Shown: positions 34,484 through 46,050, counted from the stretch's first letter. The stretch: 64,000 nt of DNA from Elymus sibiricus (GCA_039707655.1 CM077672.1:193854037-193918036), one strand, 5' to 3'. Notes: generated by a model from the letters alone, not told the origin. Numbers and translations are program-made.

Positions 34484-36256
34484 CTATACCTTGGCTGCGA
34501 AAGCCGTAGTCTGCTCCTCCCTCCGGAGAGAGCGTTCGATGTTACCATTTACTGTAATAACGTCATTGGGTCCCGGCATCTTGAGCTTAAGATAAGCATA
34601 ATACAGGACTGCATTAAAGCGGGCGAATGCAGTGCGTCCTAGGAGCGCATGGTATCCGCTGCGAAAAGGTACGATGTTGAAGATTAACTCTTCGCTCCTG
34701 AAATTCTCGGGTGATCCGAATACTACCTCCAGGGACATGGTTCATGTGCAGCAAGCCTCGACCCCTGGTATTACACCTTTGAAGGTGGTGCTGCTTGGCC
34801 TAATCCGAGATGAGTCAATCCCCATCTTCCGTATTGTGTCCTCATAGATCAAGTTGAGGCTACTTCCTCCGTCCATAAGGACGCGCATCAAATGAAAACC
34901 ATTGACGATCGGGTCCAGGACGAGGGCGGCCGATCCGCCATGCCTGATGCTTGTTGGATGGTCGTGTTTGTCAAAGGTGATCGAGTAAGCCGACCACGGA
35001 TTGTACTTCGGGGCCACAGGCTCTAACGCGTAGATGTCCCGAAGTACCCGTTTCCTCTCCCTTTTAGGGATGTGGGTAACGTAAATCATGTTTACCTCTG
35101 TTACCTCATTTGGAAACTTCTTCTGACCTCCATTGTTTGGCCGCCGAGGTTCATCCTCATCTTCACTACGATTTTGGGTTTTATTTTGACCCTCTGTCGC
35201 TATCTTGCTAGCCTGCTTAAAGACCCAGCAATTCCTGTTGGTGTGGGTTGCTAGTTTTTCTTGAGTGCCATGAATTTGGCATGGTCAATCCAGGATCTTG
35301 TCGAGCTGGCTCGGTCCATCCTTGTTCCCTTTAAAGGGCTTTCTTTTCTGTCCGGATCGAGGTCCGGTGAAGCCTGCATTGACTGCTGCGTCTTCTGTAT
35401 CGCTTCTGCCGTTTCTATGCATGCGCTTATTTTTGTTGCACTTGGGCTTGCCGTTGGTGTCGCGAGTCTCCGAGGTCCCCGCCTCACCGTCGTGTGTGCT
35501 GCGGGCCAACCAACTATCCTCTCCCGCGCAAAAGCGGGTCATGAGTGAGGTTAGGGCTGCCATGGTCCTCGGTTTGTCCTGGCCGAGCTGGCGGGCGAGC
35601 CACTCATCTCGGATGTTGTTCTTGAATGTAGCGTTGGCCTTGGCGTCTGACCAGTCTATGATCTGGTTCTTTTTAGTAAGAAACCGGTTCTAGAATTTCC
35701 GAGCTGATTCGTCGGGCTGCTGAGTGACACGGCTGAGGTCATCGGCGTTCGGAGGTCGGACGTAGGTTCCTTGGAAATTTGCCCTGAAGGCGTCTTCAAG
35801 AGCTTCCCAGCTTCCAATGGAGTGGGGCGGTAGGCTATTCAGCCAGTGCCTTGCTACCCCTTTTAGCTTGAGCGGCAAGTACTTGATGGCATGGAGGTCG
35901 TCTCCATTGGCCATGTGTATATGGAGAAGAAAGTCTTCAATCCATACGGCTGGGTCTGTGGTGCCATCGTGAGATTCTATGTTGATGGGTTTAAACCCGT
36001 CGGGGAACTGGTGTTCCATTACCCTATCTATAAAATAGATCAGGTGGGCTGGTCCTCAGAACTGAGTGGTGTCATATCGGGTTTCAAGAGAGAACCTTGT
36101 ATGAGTTTCATCTCGGGCGCGGCCATTCCTGTCCAACCAGGCGTCGTAGCCGTCGTGCCCGGCCAGAGCGCGTCCTCTTGATCCGTAAATGGACCGGGGT
36201 GGCGCCCGATTTGCCTCTATCTGACGTCGAACGTCCTGAGGGCCAAGATAGTCCAT
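34484..36256 (-). pseudogene. gag: Gag and protease of X, interrupted
   Basis: One minus-strand frame carries, in order, an Arg-rich N-terminal stretch, the gag domain (FPDGFKPINIESHDG, then WIEDFLLHIHMANGDD and HWLNSLPPHSIGSWEAL), a zinc finger of the CQIHG...THTNRNC kind near 35220-35280, and an aspartic protease (VLMDGGSSLNLIY around 34850-34880, then GYHALLGRTAFARFN). In-frame stops are TGA at 36056-36058, TAG at 35690-35692, and TGA between the two protease halves near 34742. The frame ends at 34484 without entering RT. The C-x2-H...H-x4-C finger and the DGGSS protease are as in Tat-lineage Gypsy elements. Confidence 0.78.
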
Positions 36257-37363
36257 AGGGTCCTTGCCATGACGGCGTGGATCTGGTTGGGTGTGGAAAC
36301 TGCACGGCCTGTCGCATCCTCGAGGAGGGCGGTCAGGTGCCTTGGCGGTTAGTTCATCATTGAATTCAGGCTGTAAACACCTGCGTGGATAAGATTTGGC
36401 GCACTACGGCACCATTCTTTGAGGTCTTGCTCGGCCGAAAGTATTTCGACCTACTTGTCGTTGAGCGCGTCCTCCTTAGCCTGCAGCTGCTGCTGCTTAC
36501 GCTTCATGCTTCGGGCGGTGGCGACCAGGCACCGCCGAAAGTGTTCCTGCTCAACAGGGCCTTCGGGGACTATGAAGTCCTCGGTGCCGAGGCTTAAGTC
36601 CTCCTCAGATTTCGGCATGTAATTGTCATCGGCCCCTTCAAAAAGGTCGTCGGGATCCGAGTCCCTGGGGATGCCCTCGGGGTCGACGTGATGTTCTGGG
36701 GATGCTTGAAGGTTCTCCCCTTGGTCTTCTGCATCGTTGGCCGCCGTATTGGCGGTAGGGTTGTTCCTGCCGGGCTCCCCATTAGTACCCTTTCTGCGTC
36801 TTCACCCACACCTTGGAGGGGAGTTGGGAATGTTGACCATGTACACATCGTACGTAGATGTTGCTTTCCACCTACCGGTGTTAGTACGCGGCAAGGTGTT
36901 GTCCGTAGGGCTGCCAACATCTTCATCCATGTCGGTTGCCTCGTCGTAGTCTAGCATGTCGGTTAAATCATCGACAGTGGCGACTAGATGGGCGGTGGGT
37001 GGTAGTCTAGCTCCTCAGGGTTCATGGTCTGGCCATAAGCCGGGTCGACCCGCAGTAGCACGCCTGATGCGTCTTCTGCCATACAAGAAAGCGGGGTGGA
37101 TTCAAGATCCGCCGGCGGGATCGGTTCTAAGCCCGATTTGGTGTCCCAGGCCGAACTCTGGTCCACATAGGAGTCAGGCACCGTGACAGGGTTATCTGAG
37201 GAGGGGGAGGGAAGTTCCTCCATAGGCCCCGGCGGTGTTGGGGGGCACGATTCGTGGTCTTCAGCGGAGATCCGTTTCGAGGTCGAACCTCTGGTGTTTG
37301 CCAGATCCGAAATCCGGCCGGGGGTCCAGCCTGATAAGACAAGCTCACCGCGGGAATCCGTGG
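36257..37363 (-). pseudogene. Acidic leader protein of X upstream of gag, frame-broken
   Basis: Minus-strand pieces include MEELPSPSSDNPVTVPDSY (from 37223), then a part equivalent to MDEDVGSPTDN and ATSTYDVYMVN, matching the P fragments at 58951-59310. The protein is acidic and low in complexity, without a known fold. Several frame changes occur. The upstream end continues across Z: its first codons are at 44514-44673 (VTFGGLEYTA), and DNA on both sides of Z aligns with uninterrupted P sequence at 60940-61000. Confidence 0.5.
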
Positions 37364-38258
37364 TGTCGGCCTAGTGGGAACCGGGGTACCACGGCCCGCC
37401 TGCCTCTAGCCCAAGAGGCGGCGCTCAGGCCGGCCCAAGCAAGGTGGCCCTGGCGTCGTCGCCTAGGAGGGGTCCCTCGCGAGGGGCCAGCCTCGCGAGG
37501 CCCCTCACCGCCAGGCCTAGCCCTGGTGAGGCCGGCAAGCTCCAAATCGCCTCATGAGGGGATCCCTCGGGAGGCCGCTTTGCGGGGCATGGCGCATGGC
37601 ACCAGCCGCGGGGTGGCCGACCTGTCACATGGGTGATGCCCCCGACGTCAGGGCGAGGACAGCAGGATACAACTCAGACAGGTTTCCGTTCTGATGATAA
37701 GGGAGCAGCGGCATCTGCCTTCCCCCAAAAAAGCAAGCCCCAAGACTTTTCCTCTTTGGTGATAGAAGATCGGGACGGATCAGCGCGCCAGGACGGAGGT
37801 CATCACCAAGCCCACCTGCGCGTCACGGGGAGCTACTTTAACAGGCGGAGAACGCCTTTAGTCAGGATAAGCCTGCGCTCCTGTCCCCCTTTGACTTGCC
37901 GCCCTATGGCTACCCTTTCCCGCTCATAATTTCGGCGAAGAGGACCAAGGCACTACAAAAGGGACAGGGCCGCCTCCATGTAAGGGGATCGACCCATTCT
38001 CCCCCACACCTCTTGTACCTGGAGCACGGGCTCTCCACCACAGAGCAATCTAACACAGGCAGGAGTAGGGTATTACACCGCACATTGGCCCGAACCTGGG
38101 TAGCTCGCGCGTCCTCTCTGTGTCCGGTGAGAGCCAGCGAGCCCGTCGTGTCCCCGCCATAGTTTCTGTCGCGTCGTAGGTTGCCAAGCAATGTCCCCCA
38201 GAGTTTGAATCCTAAGTTCTTGGAGAAGTTTCGTGGAGGCAGATCCTAGACTCCGACA
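37364..38258 (+). repeat. 5' LTR of Z (895 bp)
   Basis: TGTCGGCC...CTCCGACA. GC-rich, with CCTCGCGAGG-type palindromes at about 37478-37505. A TACAAAAGGG stretch near 37952 could serve as a TATA-like element. Followed directly by the primer-binding site. Confidence 0.9.
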
Positions 38259-38278
38259 TTTGGCGCGCCAGGTAGGGG
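38259..38278 (+). promoter_or_regulatory. Primer-binding site of Z
   Basis: TTTGGCGCGCCAGGTAGGGG lies directly after the LTR; W has the same bases at 45988. Tat/Ogre-type elements often use tRNA-Arg primers. I have not matched this to a tRNA end, so the primer identity is open. Confidence 0.65.
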
Positions 38279-38321
38279 GACTTGCCGTCTTCGCGCCTTT
38301 GACCTCGACATCGGCATCGAC

Positions 38322-38700
38322 ATGGACGACGCCACCGCCGGGCCCGTTGGGGAGTGGGCGTCCTCCTCCATCCACCCGTCGGCGAGTGGGCGGGACCGCG
38401 GCCTCTCCTTCACCACATCTTCGCCCACAGGAAGCGGCCCCCTTGCTCCGCGCGCCGCGCTGCTCATGGCGCGGGGGCTGCTGCGCTGTCATCCCTCCAA
38501 GGACGGCCGTGACGCCTGGCTCGAGCGCATCACCGAGCTCGTCTTTGCCGCTAGCGGTGGCCAGACGCCCCCTCGCCCCTTGTCCACTTTGCCACGGCGC
38601 GTTGAGCGATCTGGGCACGCCGCTCCCCGTCTTCTTCCTCCTCCGGGCCGCGGCCCGTCCGTGCTGAGCGGCGTCGGCGACTGCCGCCCAACCAAGGCCG
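38322..38700 (+). pseudogene. gag: N-terminal gag remnant of Z
   Basis: From MDDATAGPVGEWASSS it continues with APRAALLMARGLLRCHP and DAWLERITELVFAASG, aligning with PQAALLMARELLRYCP and DAWLGRITELVNVAG in W. It then jumps to GVACILGGAQAP, which in W lies just before the protease. About 1.05 kb, matching W 46640-47690, is missing: the whole capsid domain and zinc finger. A frameshift follows near 38795. This copy cannot make a particle protein. Confidence 0.75.
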
Positions 38701-40576
38701 TTGCCACTAGCGGAGGTTCCCAGGGGCCCCGAGGGGTGGCCTGCATCCTGGGAGGGGCCCAGGCCCCTCCGTCCAGCCGCCACCTCAAGCGCTTTCACGC
38801 GCGAAGTGAGCGCGGCCCTTCCGGCGCCCGAGTCAGCCGGCCGCCTCAAGTGGTCCGAGTTCCCCGTCTCCATCGACGCCAGCGACCACCCCAGGTCCGC
38901 TAGGGCTGCGGGGGCTTTCCCTCTGCTGTGTACCCCAACTATCGGCGGTGTGGCTGTCACTAGGATGGTCATCGATGGCGGCGCTGGCCTCAACGTGCTC
39001 TCTGTGGAGACTTTCGAGATGCTCCAGGTGCCAGGTGGGCGCCTGGTGCCCACCAGGCCCTTATCGGGCGTCACCAGCGGCTCCACTGCCCCCCTGGGGC
39101 AGGTACGCCTTCCCGTCACCTTCGGCACCCACGAGAACTACCGTACGGAGCTCGTCGTCTTCGATGTGGCTCGCATCGGCCTGCCCTACAACGCCATCTT
39201 GGGCTACCCGGCGCTCTCCAAGTTCATGGCCGCAACACACCACGCTTACAGCCTCGTCAGGATGCCCGGCAGCAGCAGCACCCTCACCGTCCGTTGCGAT
39301 GAGAGGGACGTAGTACGCGCCCTTGCGCGCGCCTTCAAGGTGGCCGCCGCTGCGTCCCAGGCCGAGGAGGACGCCCTTGAGCTTGTCGAGCCGGCGCCCG
39401 CGAGGAAGAAGCTGCTATTCTCCCAGGAGCGGGCCGAGACCAAGAAGGTGCCGCTGGATGGGAGCGGCGCGGGCCCTTTCCTCACCATTGGCAGTAGCCT
39501 TCCCACCAAGCAGAAGGGCGCCCTCGTCGACTTCCTCCGGGCAAATGCTGATATGTTTGCCTGGACAGCCTCAGACATGCCTGGCGTGCCAAGGGAGGTC
39601 ATCGAGCACCACTTGGCGGTGTGCCCCAACGCGCGCCCCGTCAATCAGAAGGTATGGCACCAGGCGCCCGAGAAGCAGGACTTCGTCATTGGGGAGGTTG
39701 AGAAGCTCCAAGACACCGAAATCATCCGCGAGGTACTCCACCCGAAGTGGATCACCAACCCCGTTGTCGTCGCCAACCCGCACGGCGGTAAGCGCATGTG
39801 CGTCGATTTCACCAACCTCAACAAGGCCTGCCCCAAGGACCACTTCCCGCTGCCTAGGATCGACCAGATAGTGGACTCCACCACCGGGTGCAATCTGCTC
39901 TGCTTCCTGGACGCCATCTCAGGCTATCATCAAATCAAGATGGCAAAGGAGGATGAGGAGAAAACCACCTTCATCACCCCCTGCGGAGTGTTCTGCTACG
40001 TGTGCATGCCCTTTGGCCTGAAGAGCGCGGGGGCTACCTTCCAGAGGCTGATGCACATCTACCTAGGGTGCCAAATGGGGAGAAACGCAGAGGCATACGT
40101 TGACGACATCGTCATCAAAATGTGCGAGGCACGCACCCTCATCGAGGACCTGAAGAAAACCTTCGCCAACCTGCGCAAGGTCAACCTCAAGCTCAACCCC
40201 GCCAAGTGTGTCTTCGGTGTCCCTTCCGGCAAGCTCCAAGGTTTTCTGGTCTCCCATCGCGGCATTGAGGCCAACCCTGAGAAGATTAAGGTTATCGAGG
40301 CGATGCGGCCGCCCCGCAACCTCAAGGAGATGCAGCGCCTGGTGGGATGCATGGCCTCGCTCGGTCGTTTCATATCCAAGTTTGGCGAGCGGGCTTTGCC
40401 TTTCTTCAAGCTCATGAAGAGGTCTGGCCCCTTCAAGTGGACCCCTGAGGCCGACGCTGCCTTCGAGGATCTCAAAAGGTACCTTACCAGCCCTCCCGTC
40501 ATGGTCGCCCCGCGCCCACGCGAGCGCCTGCTATTATACTTGGCGGCCACCCCCCAAACGGTCAGCGCGGCCCTGT
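38701..40576 (+). CDS. pol: Protease and reverse transcriptase of Z, open frame
   Basis: An uninterrupted frame covers the protease (VIDGGAGLNVLSVETF near 38972, then YNAILGYPALSKFMA) and RT (MCVDFTNLNKACPKDHFPLP, LDAISGYHQIKMA, and the YVDD active site at 40096-40107, then GFLVSHRGIEANPEKI and the thumb). It enters the first RNase H domain (LLLYLAATPQTVSAAL) and loses frame near 40575 by a one-base indel; the open frame runs on out of register to 40986. Without gag it has no own start context. Protease would cut the polyprotein and RT would copy the RNA to DNA. Confidence 0.85.
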
Positions 40577-43015
40577 GGCAGAGCGGGAAGAGCGAGTCTG
40601 CGTCCAGAAGAAGCCTGCCGAGCCTGTGCCTGTGGATGCCGCCCCCGCGGAGAAATCGCTGGAGCCCCACAAGGCCCTGCCGTCGCCTGCCGAGGGCCCC
40701 CCTCCGGAGGCCTCCGCGTCCCCTCGGGAGGCCTCCGGGGCTCAGCCTCCGGAGGCCCCCGTGGCGCCGCCTCCGGAGGCCTCCGCGGTGCAGCAGCCCA
40801 AGCCCCTCGGCGAGCACGACTCGGATACCATGGTCACGCGCCTCGTCGAGCACCCCGTCTACTTCGTCAGTACGGTGCTGCGGGACGCACGCGAACGGTA
40901 CCCCATGCAGCAGAAACTCCTCCTGGCGCTCCTCACGGCCTCCAGGAATCTACGTCACTACTTCCAGGGCCACCCAATCAGAGTGATCTCCTCCTACCCG
41001 CTGGAGCAAGTCCCGCGGAGCCCAAACACCACCCACCACGTCGCCGAATGGAACATCGAGCTGCAACCTTTCGAGCTGGAGTTCCTCACCACCAGGACCA
41101 TCAAGGGCGCGGCCTTGGCGGACTTCGCGGCGGAGTGGACGACACATGTTAGGATAAGTCGTAGGAGGAGTCGTCCTTGCCCGAGGAGGCTACCTCCGGA
41201 AGCTGGAGCATGCACTTCGACGGGGCCTTCGCGCACCAGGGCGCGGGGGCTGGGGTGGTCCTCACTACACCTACAGGCGACAAGCTCTACTACGCAGTGC
41301 AGCTCTGCTTCGGGCGCACCGATAAGGTCTCCAACAAAATTGCCGAGTATGAGGGACTCATCGCCGGGCTCAAGGCCGCCATCGCGCTTGGGGTCAGGCG
41401 CATCATCATCAAGGGCGACTCGCAGCTCCTCGTCAACTTCTCCAACAAGAAGTACAAGCCGAAGGACGAGCACATGGCGGCCTACCTGGAGGAGGTGCAT
41501 AAGCTCGAGAAGCGCTTCATGGGCATGGAGCTACAACACATCCCTCGCGGCGGCAATGGCGAGGCGGACGAGATCACCAAGCGCGCTTCTCGCCGCGAGC
41601 CCCAGAGCCCCGGCGTCTTCGAGGAAAGGCTCCTGAAGCCTTCAGCGGCGCCTCCGATCGTCAGCATCACGGCGCCCCATGAGGAGCTCCCTCCCTCACC
41701 ACCCATGGGCGCACCAGACTGCGGACCATCTTCAGGCGCTCGCCTGCTGCTGGCGCTCGAGCCGCAACCTGAAAGCTGGACCGCGGAGATCAAGGCCTAC
41801 CTAGAGGACGGGACCCTCCCAAAGATCAACGCAGAAGCAGAGCGCGTGGTCCGCCAGGCCGCGCTCTACCACTTGAGGGAGAGTGACCTGTACCGCCACC
41901 GCCCGAACGGAGTCACGCTGCGATGCATCTCCAAGGAGCAAGGCCGCGAGCTGCTCGCCGACATCCACGGAGGCGACTGCGGCCATCACTCGTCCTCGCG
42001 CACTCTCGCAGGTAAGGCATTCCGCAGTGATTTCTACTGGCCCACAGCGCTCGAGGATGCCATGGAGCTGGTCCAGGCGTGCGAGGCCTGCCAGTTCCAT
42101 GCCAAGCAGATCCACCAGCCGGCACAAGGGCTCCAGACCATCCCCCTCTTGTGGCCCTTTGCGGTCTGGGGGTTGGATATTCTCGGGCCCTTCCCTCGCG
42201 CGGCTGGCGGCTACCGCAACCTCTACGTCGCCATCGACAAGTTCACCAAGTGGGCGGAGGTGGAGACCGTCCGGACCATCCCGGCAGGGTCAACGGTCTA
42301 GTTCATCAAGGGCCTGGTGTGCCGCTTTAACATCCCCAACCGCATCATCACGGACAACAACACGTAGTTCACAAGCGGACAATTCAAGACCTACTGCGCC
42401 AGCATCGGCACGCAGATCTGCTTCGCCTCCGTGGCACACCCTCGAAGCAACGGCCAGGCCAAGCGCGCCAACGCTGAGGTCCTCTAGGGCCTCAAGACTA
42501 GGAGCTTCAAGAAGCACCTCGCGGCGTGTGGCAAGGGCTGGCTGGAGGAGCTCCCTTCGGTCCTATGGTCCATCCGCACCACGGCGACAAAGCCCACTAG
42601 CGAGACACCTTTCTTCCTCGTCTACGGAGTGGAAGCGGTTCTCCCAGCCGAGGTCAAGCACCGGTCTCCGCGGGTCTTGGCTTTCGACGAGTCTCGTCAA
42701 GCCAGCCTGCGAGAGGATGGCCTGCTTTTCCTCGAATGGGCGTGCCGCCAGGCCGCCCTTCGCGCGGAAAGGTACCAGCAGGCGTTGCGTCGCTATCACA
42801 GCCGCAACATACGCCCCTCCACCCTCGAGGTGGGCGACCTTGCCCTGCGCCGGATCCTCTCCAGAGAAGGACTCCACAAACTCTCACCCATGTGGGAGGG
42901 CCCTTTCAGGGTCACGCACATCTCCCGGCCCGGCGCGGCACGGCTCGAAACGGAGGAGGGTGTTCCTGTACAAAACACATGGAACATCCAACATCTCCGC
43001 AAGTTCTATCCGTGA
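40575..43015 (+). pseudogene. pol: RNase H, archaeal-type RNase H and integrase of Z, broken
   Basis: The first part (frame from 40575) carries a Pro/Glu/Ala-rich insertion built from CCTCCGGAGG repeats (about 40690-40800), then VYFVSTVLRDARERYP, completing RNase H. Near 41150 the frame shifts again into the archaeal-type RNase H (MHFDGAF, AEYEGLIAGL, IKGDSQLLVNF), with catalytic residues kept. The integrase zinc finger is intact (CEACQFH). Three TAG stops follow at 42299-42301, 42365-42367 and 42485-42487, and the catalytic Glu of GQAERAN reads Lys (GQAKRAN). The C-terminus ends NTWNIQHLRKFYP before the stop at 43013-43015. Confidence 0.82.
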
Positions 43016-43620
43016 CCCCACGGATACGAACGAAATGGAGCTGTACACGCTCCGGAGCTCCCTCTACCGGCGCTGCCGTTGGCACGCGGGGGCTCCCTCC
43101 GCACCCGCGAGCAGCACCCCTCCCACAACAACGGGTCGCGGCCGTTCCACGGGTACTAGGGCCCACCTCCGCGGTGGCGGCCGTGGAGCGCGGCCGGCCC
43201 CGGAGAGGAACCCTCGTCGTAGCCGAGAAACTGGCCCGACCTCTACCCCTCGCCACCACCGGCTTCGGCGGCTCCACCTCCTCCTCCATCCTCTTCCCTT
43301 TCTCGGCCACAGAAAGCTTCCTTTTGGGGCCATGGCCGCGGCCGCGGCGGGCGAAGAGAGTGGAAGTTGGAAGAGAAGGGGGGAGCCGAGGAGTTGGTCG
43401 CAAGGCGGACTGGGGACGGGGCGAGGAAGCAATGAAATGCCCGCTCCCCGCACGGGCAGGCTTTATCGCCGAGACGGCGGTTATCGAGGCGTCGCAGGAA
43501 GTGGAGGCGTCGCGCCCGCAAAGGCCACCACACGCCACCCCTGGGCCCGGCGGCTCTATGGGCCCCGCAGCGCTTCGCCCCGAACTGGCGGGATGTGCGC
43601 GCCGCGGGCCCTGGGGCTAG
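43016..43620. other. 3' non-coding region of Z with a possible relic of the antisense gene
   Basis: After the integrase stop only 605 bases remain before the LTR, against 4.66 kb in W. The minus strand from about 43345 reads MAPKRKLSVAEKGKRMEEE, placed like the start of the antisense gene in W, but no PF04195-like part follows. The last bases, GCCCTGGGGCTAG, form the polypurine tract. Confidence 0.4.
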
Positions 43621-44513
43621 TGTCGGCCCAGTGAGAACCGGGGTACCATGGCCCGTATGCCTCTGGCCCAAGAGGCGGCGCTCGGGCCGGCCCAGGCAAG
43701 TGGCCCTGGCGGCATCGCCCAGGAGGGCTCGCCTCGCGAGGGGCCAGCCTCGCGAGGCCCCTCACTGCCAGGCCTAGCCCTGGTGAGGCCGGCAAGCTCT
43801 AGATCGCCTCGTGAGGGGATCCCTCGCGAGGCCGCTTTGCAGGGCGTGGCGCACGGTGCCAGCCGCGGGGTGGCCGGCCCGTCACATGGGTGACGCCCCC
43901 GACATCAGGGCGAGGACAGCAGGATACAACTCAGACAGGTTTCCATTCTGATGATAAGGAAGCAGCGACATCTGCCTTCCCCCAAAAAAGCAAGCCCCAA
44001 GACTTTTCCTCTTTGGTGATAGAAGATCAGGACGGATCAGCGCGCCAGGAAGGAGGTCATCGCCAAGCCCACCTGCGCGTCACGGGGAGCTACTTTAACA
44101 GGTGGAGACCGCCTTTAGTCAGGATAAGCCCGCGCTCCTGTCCCCCTTTGAATTGCCGCCCTGTGGCTACCCTTTCCTGCTCATATTTTCGGGGAAGAGG
44201 ACCAAGGCACTACAAAAGGGACAACGCCGCCCCTATGTAAGGGGATCAACCCATTCTCCCCCACACCTCTTGTACCTGGAGCATGGGCTCTCCACCACAG
44301 CAATCTAACACAGGTAGGAGTAGGGTATTACACCGCACGGTGGCCCAAACCTGGGTAGCTCGCGCGTCCTCTCTGTGTCCGGTGAGAGCCAGCGAGCCCG
44401 TTGTGTCCCAGCCGTAGTTGTCGTCACATCGTAGGTTGCCAAGCAAAGCCCCCCAGAGTTCGAATCCTAAGTTCTTGGAGAAGTTTCTTGGACGCAGATC
44501 CTAGACTCCGACA
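43621..44513 (+). repeat. 3' LTR of Z (893 bp)
   Basis: Pairs with 37364-38258, with roughly 60 substitutions and a few small indels, mostly transitions. CCTCGCGAGG-type palindromes lie at 43730-43765 and about 43816. Ends CTCCGACA and is followed by the CGCGG target repeat. Confidence 0.9.
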
Positions 44514-44732
44514 CGCGGTGTACTCCAGACCTCCGAAGGTGACGATCTGATCGGGAGCGTAGTTCTCGATGGTGGCCATGTGACCCATCAAGTCGGCGCA
44601 GAAGATCATGCTGCCGAACACAAAAAGTTGGCCGGGGACGTAGGTGTCCCCACAGCCATTGCCGCAGTTGACCTACAGATAAGCCATCGATCCTTTGTAA
44701 TCACACAGCGGAACTCTCAATGAAAGCACCAG
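44514..44732 (-). pseudogene. Start of the X leader protein and primer-binding region of X
   Basis: On the minus strand the bases after the LTR read CTGGTGCTTTCATTGAGAG, occupying the primer-binding position, with an ATG (MAYL) near 44688 followed by an early stop. Further on come FGSMIFCADLMGHM and VTFGGLEYTA, equivalent to IRFGNLEYVAD in P at about 60970-61000. Z interrupts the frame at 44514. The tRNA used as primer is not identified. Confidence 0.5.
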
Positions 44733-45053
44733 TGTTGGTGTGAAAACCAGCAGACCTCGGGGTAGGGAGTCCCGAGTTGTGGATCTCGGACAGATGGTAA
44801 CAGGAACAGGGAGACGATGTTTACCCAGGTTCGGGCCCTCTTGATGGAGGTAAAACCCTACGTCCTGCTCTTGTTTATATTGATGGGGAAGTATCAAGTA
44901 CAGAGTTGATCTACCTCGAGATCGTATGATCTAGTCCTAAGGCTAGGTGAATGAGATTGTGTTGAGATCCCCTCTAAGGGCTAAACCCTTCGGCTTATAT
45001 ACACGCCGGATAGGGTATCTAGAGTTACAAGGTCGGTATCTAGGCGAGGAGAC
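44733..45053 (-). repeat. 5' LTR of X, first part (split by W)
   Basis: On the plus strand it starts TGTTGGTGTG and is collinear with the left X LTR. The minus-strand TATA box TATATAAGCC lies at about 44993-45002. It stops at GAGAC (45049-45053), the target duplicated by W, and resumes at 57561. Confidence 0.88.
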
Positions 45054-45987
45054 TGTCGGGCCCATGGAACCCGGGGTATCCAGGCCAGTCTGCCTTTGGC
45101 CCAGGGCGCAACGCCTGGAGTGGGCCCGGCGGGCCGTCGCCACCAAGCGTCTCACCAAGACCCCTCATGGGGCCCTGGCCTCCTGAGGCCTCCTCCTCAG
45201 GGAGTAGCAGGCAACGCTCAGCACCACCATCAACGGCCTCGCGAGGTCCCCTCACGAGGTGGCTTCCCGAGTGGCCTCACGAGGCGGCTTCCCGAGGTGG
45301 CCTCCCGAGGCCCCCTCCTGCAGGCGCTCGAGACGAAGGCCGTTCGGCGTGTCGCGCGGTCTGGAGCCCATCACATGGGTGACGCGCACGGCGACGAGCA
45401 GCAGCAGAGGCCGCGCTAGCAGGCGCGGATGCAGATGGTTTCCTCTTTTGCGTTAGGGGAGCAGGGCCAGCTATCTGCTCTCCAAAGCAACCCCAAAGGT
45501 TGCCCGATCGGCGAAGGAAGACCAAGACGGCGGGCGCGCAGGGCAGAGGTCATCACCGAGCCCACCGGCGCGTCATGGATCATGCTTTGGCAGGCGAAGA
45601 CCACCTTTAGTCAGGATAGCCTGAGCGCCTGTCCCCTTTCAAAACCGCCAAGTGTGGCAACCCTTCCCGCCTAATTTTCCAGGGGGAAGAGGACCAAGGC
45701 TGGCATAAAGAGGGGCAGTGCTGCCACCTTGTAGGAGAGATCCGATCATCTTCAACCTTGTACGCGAGAACTCTCTCACCCACAATAATCCCAACTACAA
45801 GTAGGAGTAGGGTCTTACACCGCAAGGTGGCCCGAACCTGGGTAAACCGCCGTGTCCTCGCCCCATCCTACGCTAGCGCGTTCTCGCCGTAGTCTCGCCG
45901 TAGCATAGCCGTGGTAGGAGATGAAGTAGTAGAATGAGCTCACCCCAGTGTTCGAACCTTTGTGTCCCCGGAGCCCGACTTCCGACA
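45054..45987 (+). repeat. 5' LTR of W (934 bp)
   Basis: Carries a run of CCTCNCGAGG-type palindromes at about 45235-45315. The TATA-like CATAAAGAGG near 45705 reads CATAAAAAGG in the 3' LTR, so the 5' promoter has one change in the A-run. Ends CTTCCGACA, directly before the primer-binding site. Confidence 0.92.
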
Positions 45988-46007
45988 TTTGGCGCGCCAG
46001 GTAGGGG
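45988..46007 (+). promoter_or_regulatory. Primer-binding site of W
   Basis: TTTGGCGCGCCAGGTAGGGG, identical to the site in Z, directly follows the 5' LTR. The tRNA is not identified; tRNA-Arg is common in the lineage. Confidence 0.65.
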
Positions 46008-46050
46008 TGCGCTACTGTTCTTCTGCTCCGCCCTCAGCTCCACCAACCCC

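Larger units (their letters stand above)
37364..44513 (+). mobile_element. Z: Tat-lineage Gypsy element, gag-deleted
   Basis: TGTCGG at 37364 to TCCGACA at 44513, 7150 bases, with TSD CGTGG (37359-37363) and CGCGG (44514-44518). LTRs are 895 and 893 bp and differ by roughly 60 bases (about 7%). Plus-strand order: LTR, primer-binding site, remnant gag, protease-RT, RNase H, archaeal-type RNase H, integrase, short 3' region, polypurine tract, LTR. The second RNase H marks the Tat lineage. Compared with W it lacks about 1 kb of gag and the antisense gene. It is a closer relative of W than of X. Confidence 0.9.

Noticed and set aside
29194..37363. X as a plus-strand element with the PF04195-like protein as its gag
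   Set aside because: The polypurine tract sits at 29194, gag and protease are on the minus strand, and the primer-binding position is at 44714-44732, so X is minus and the plus-strand gene is antisense.
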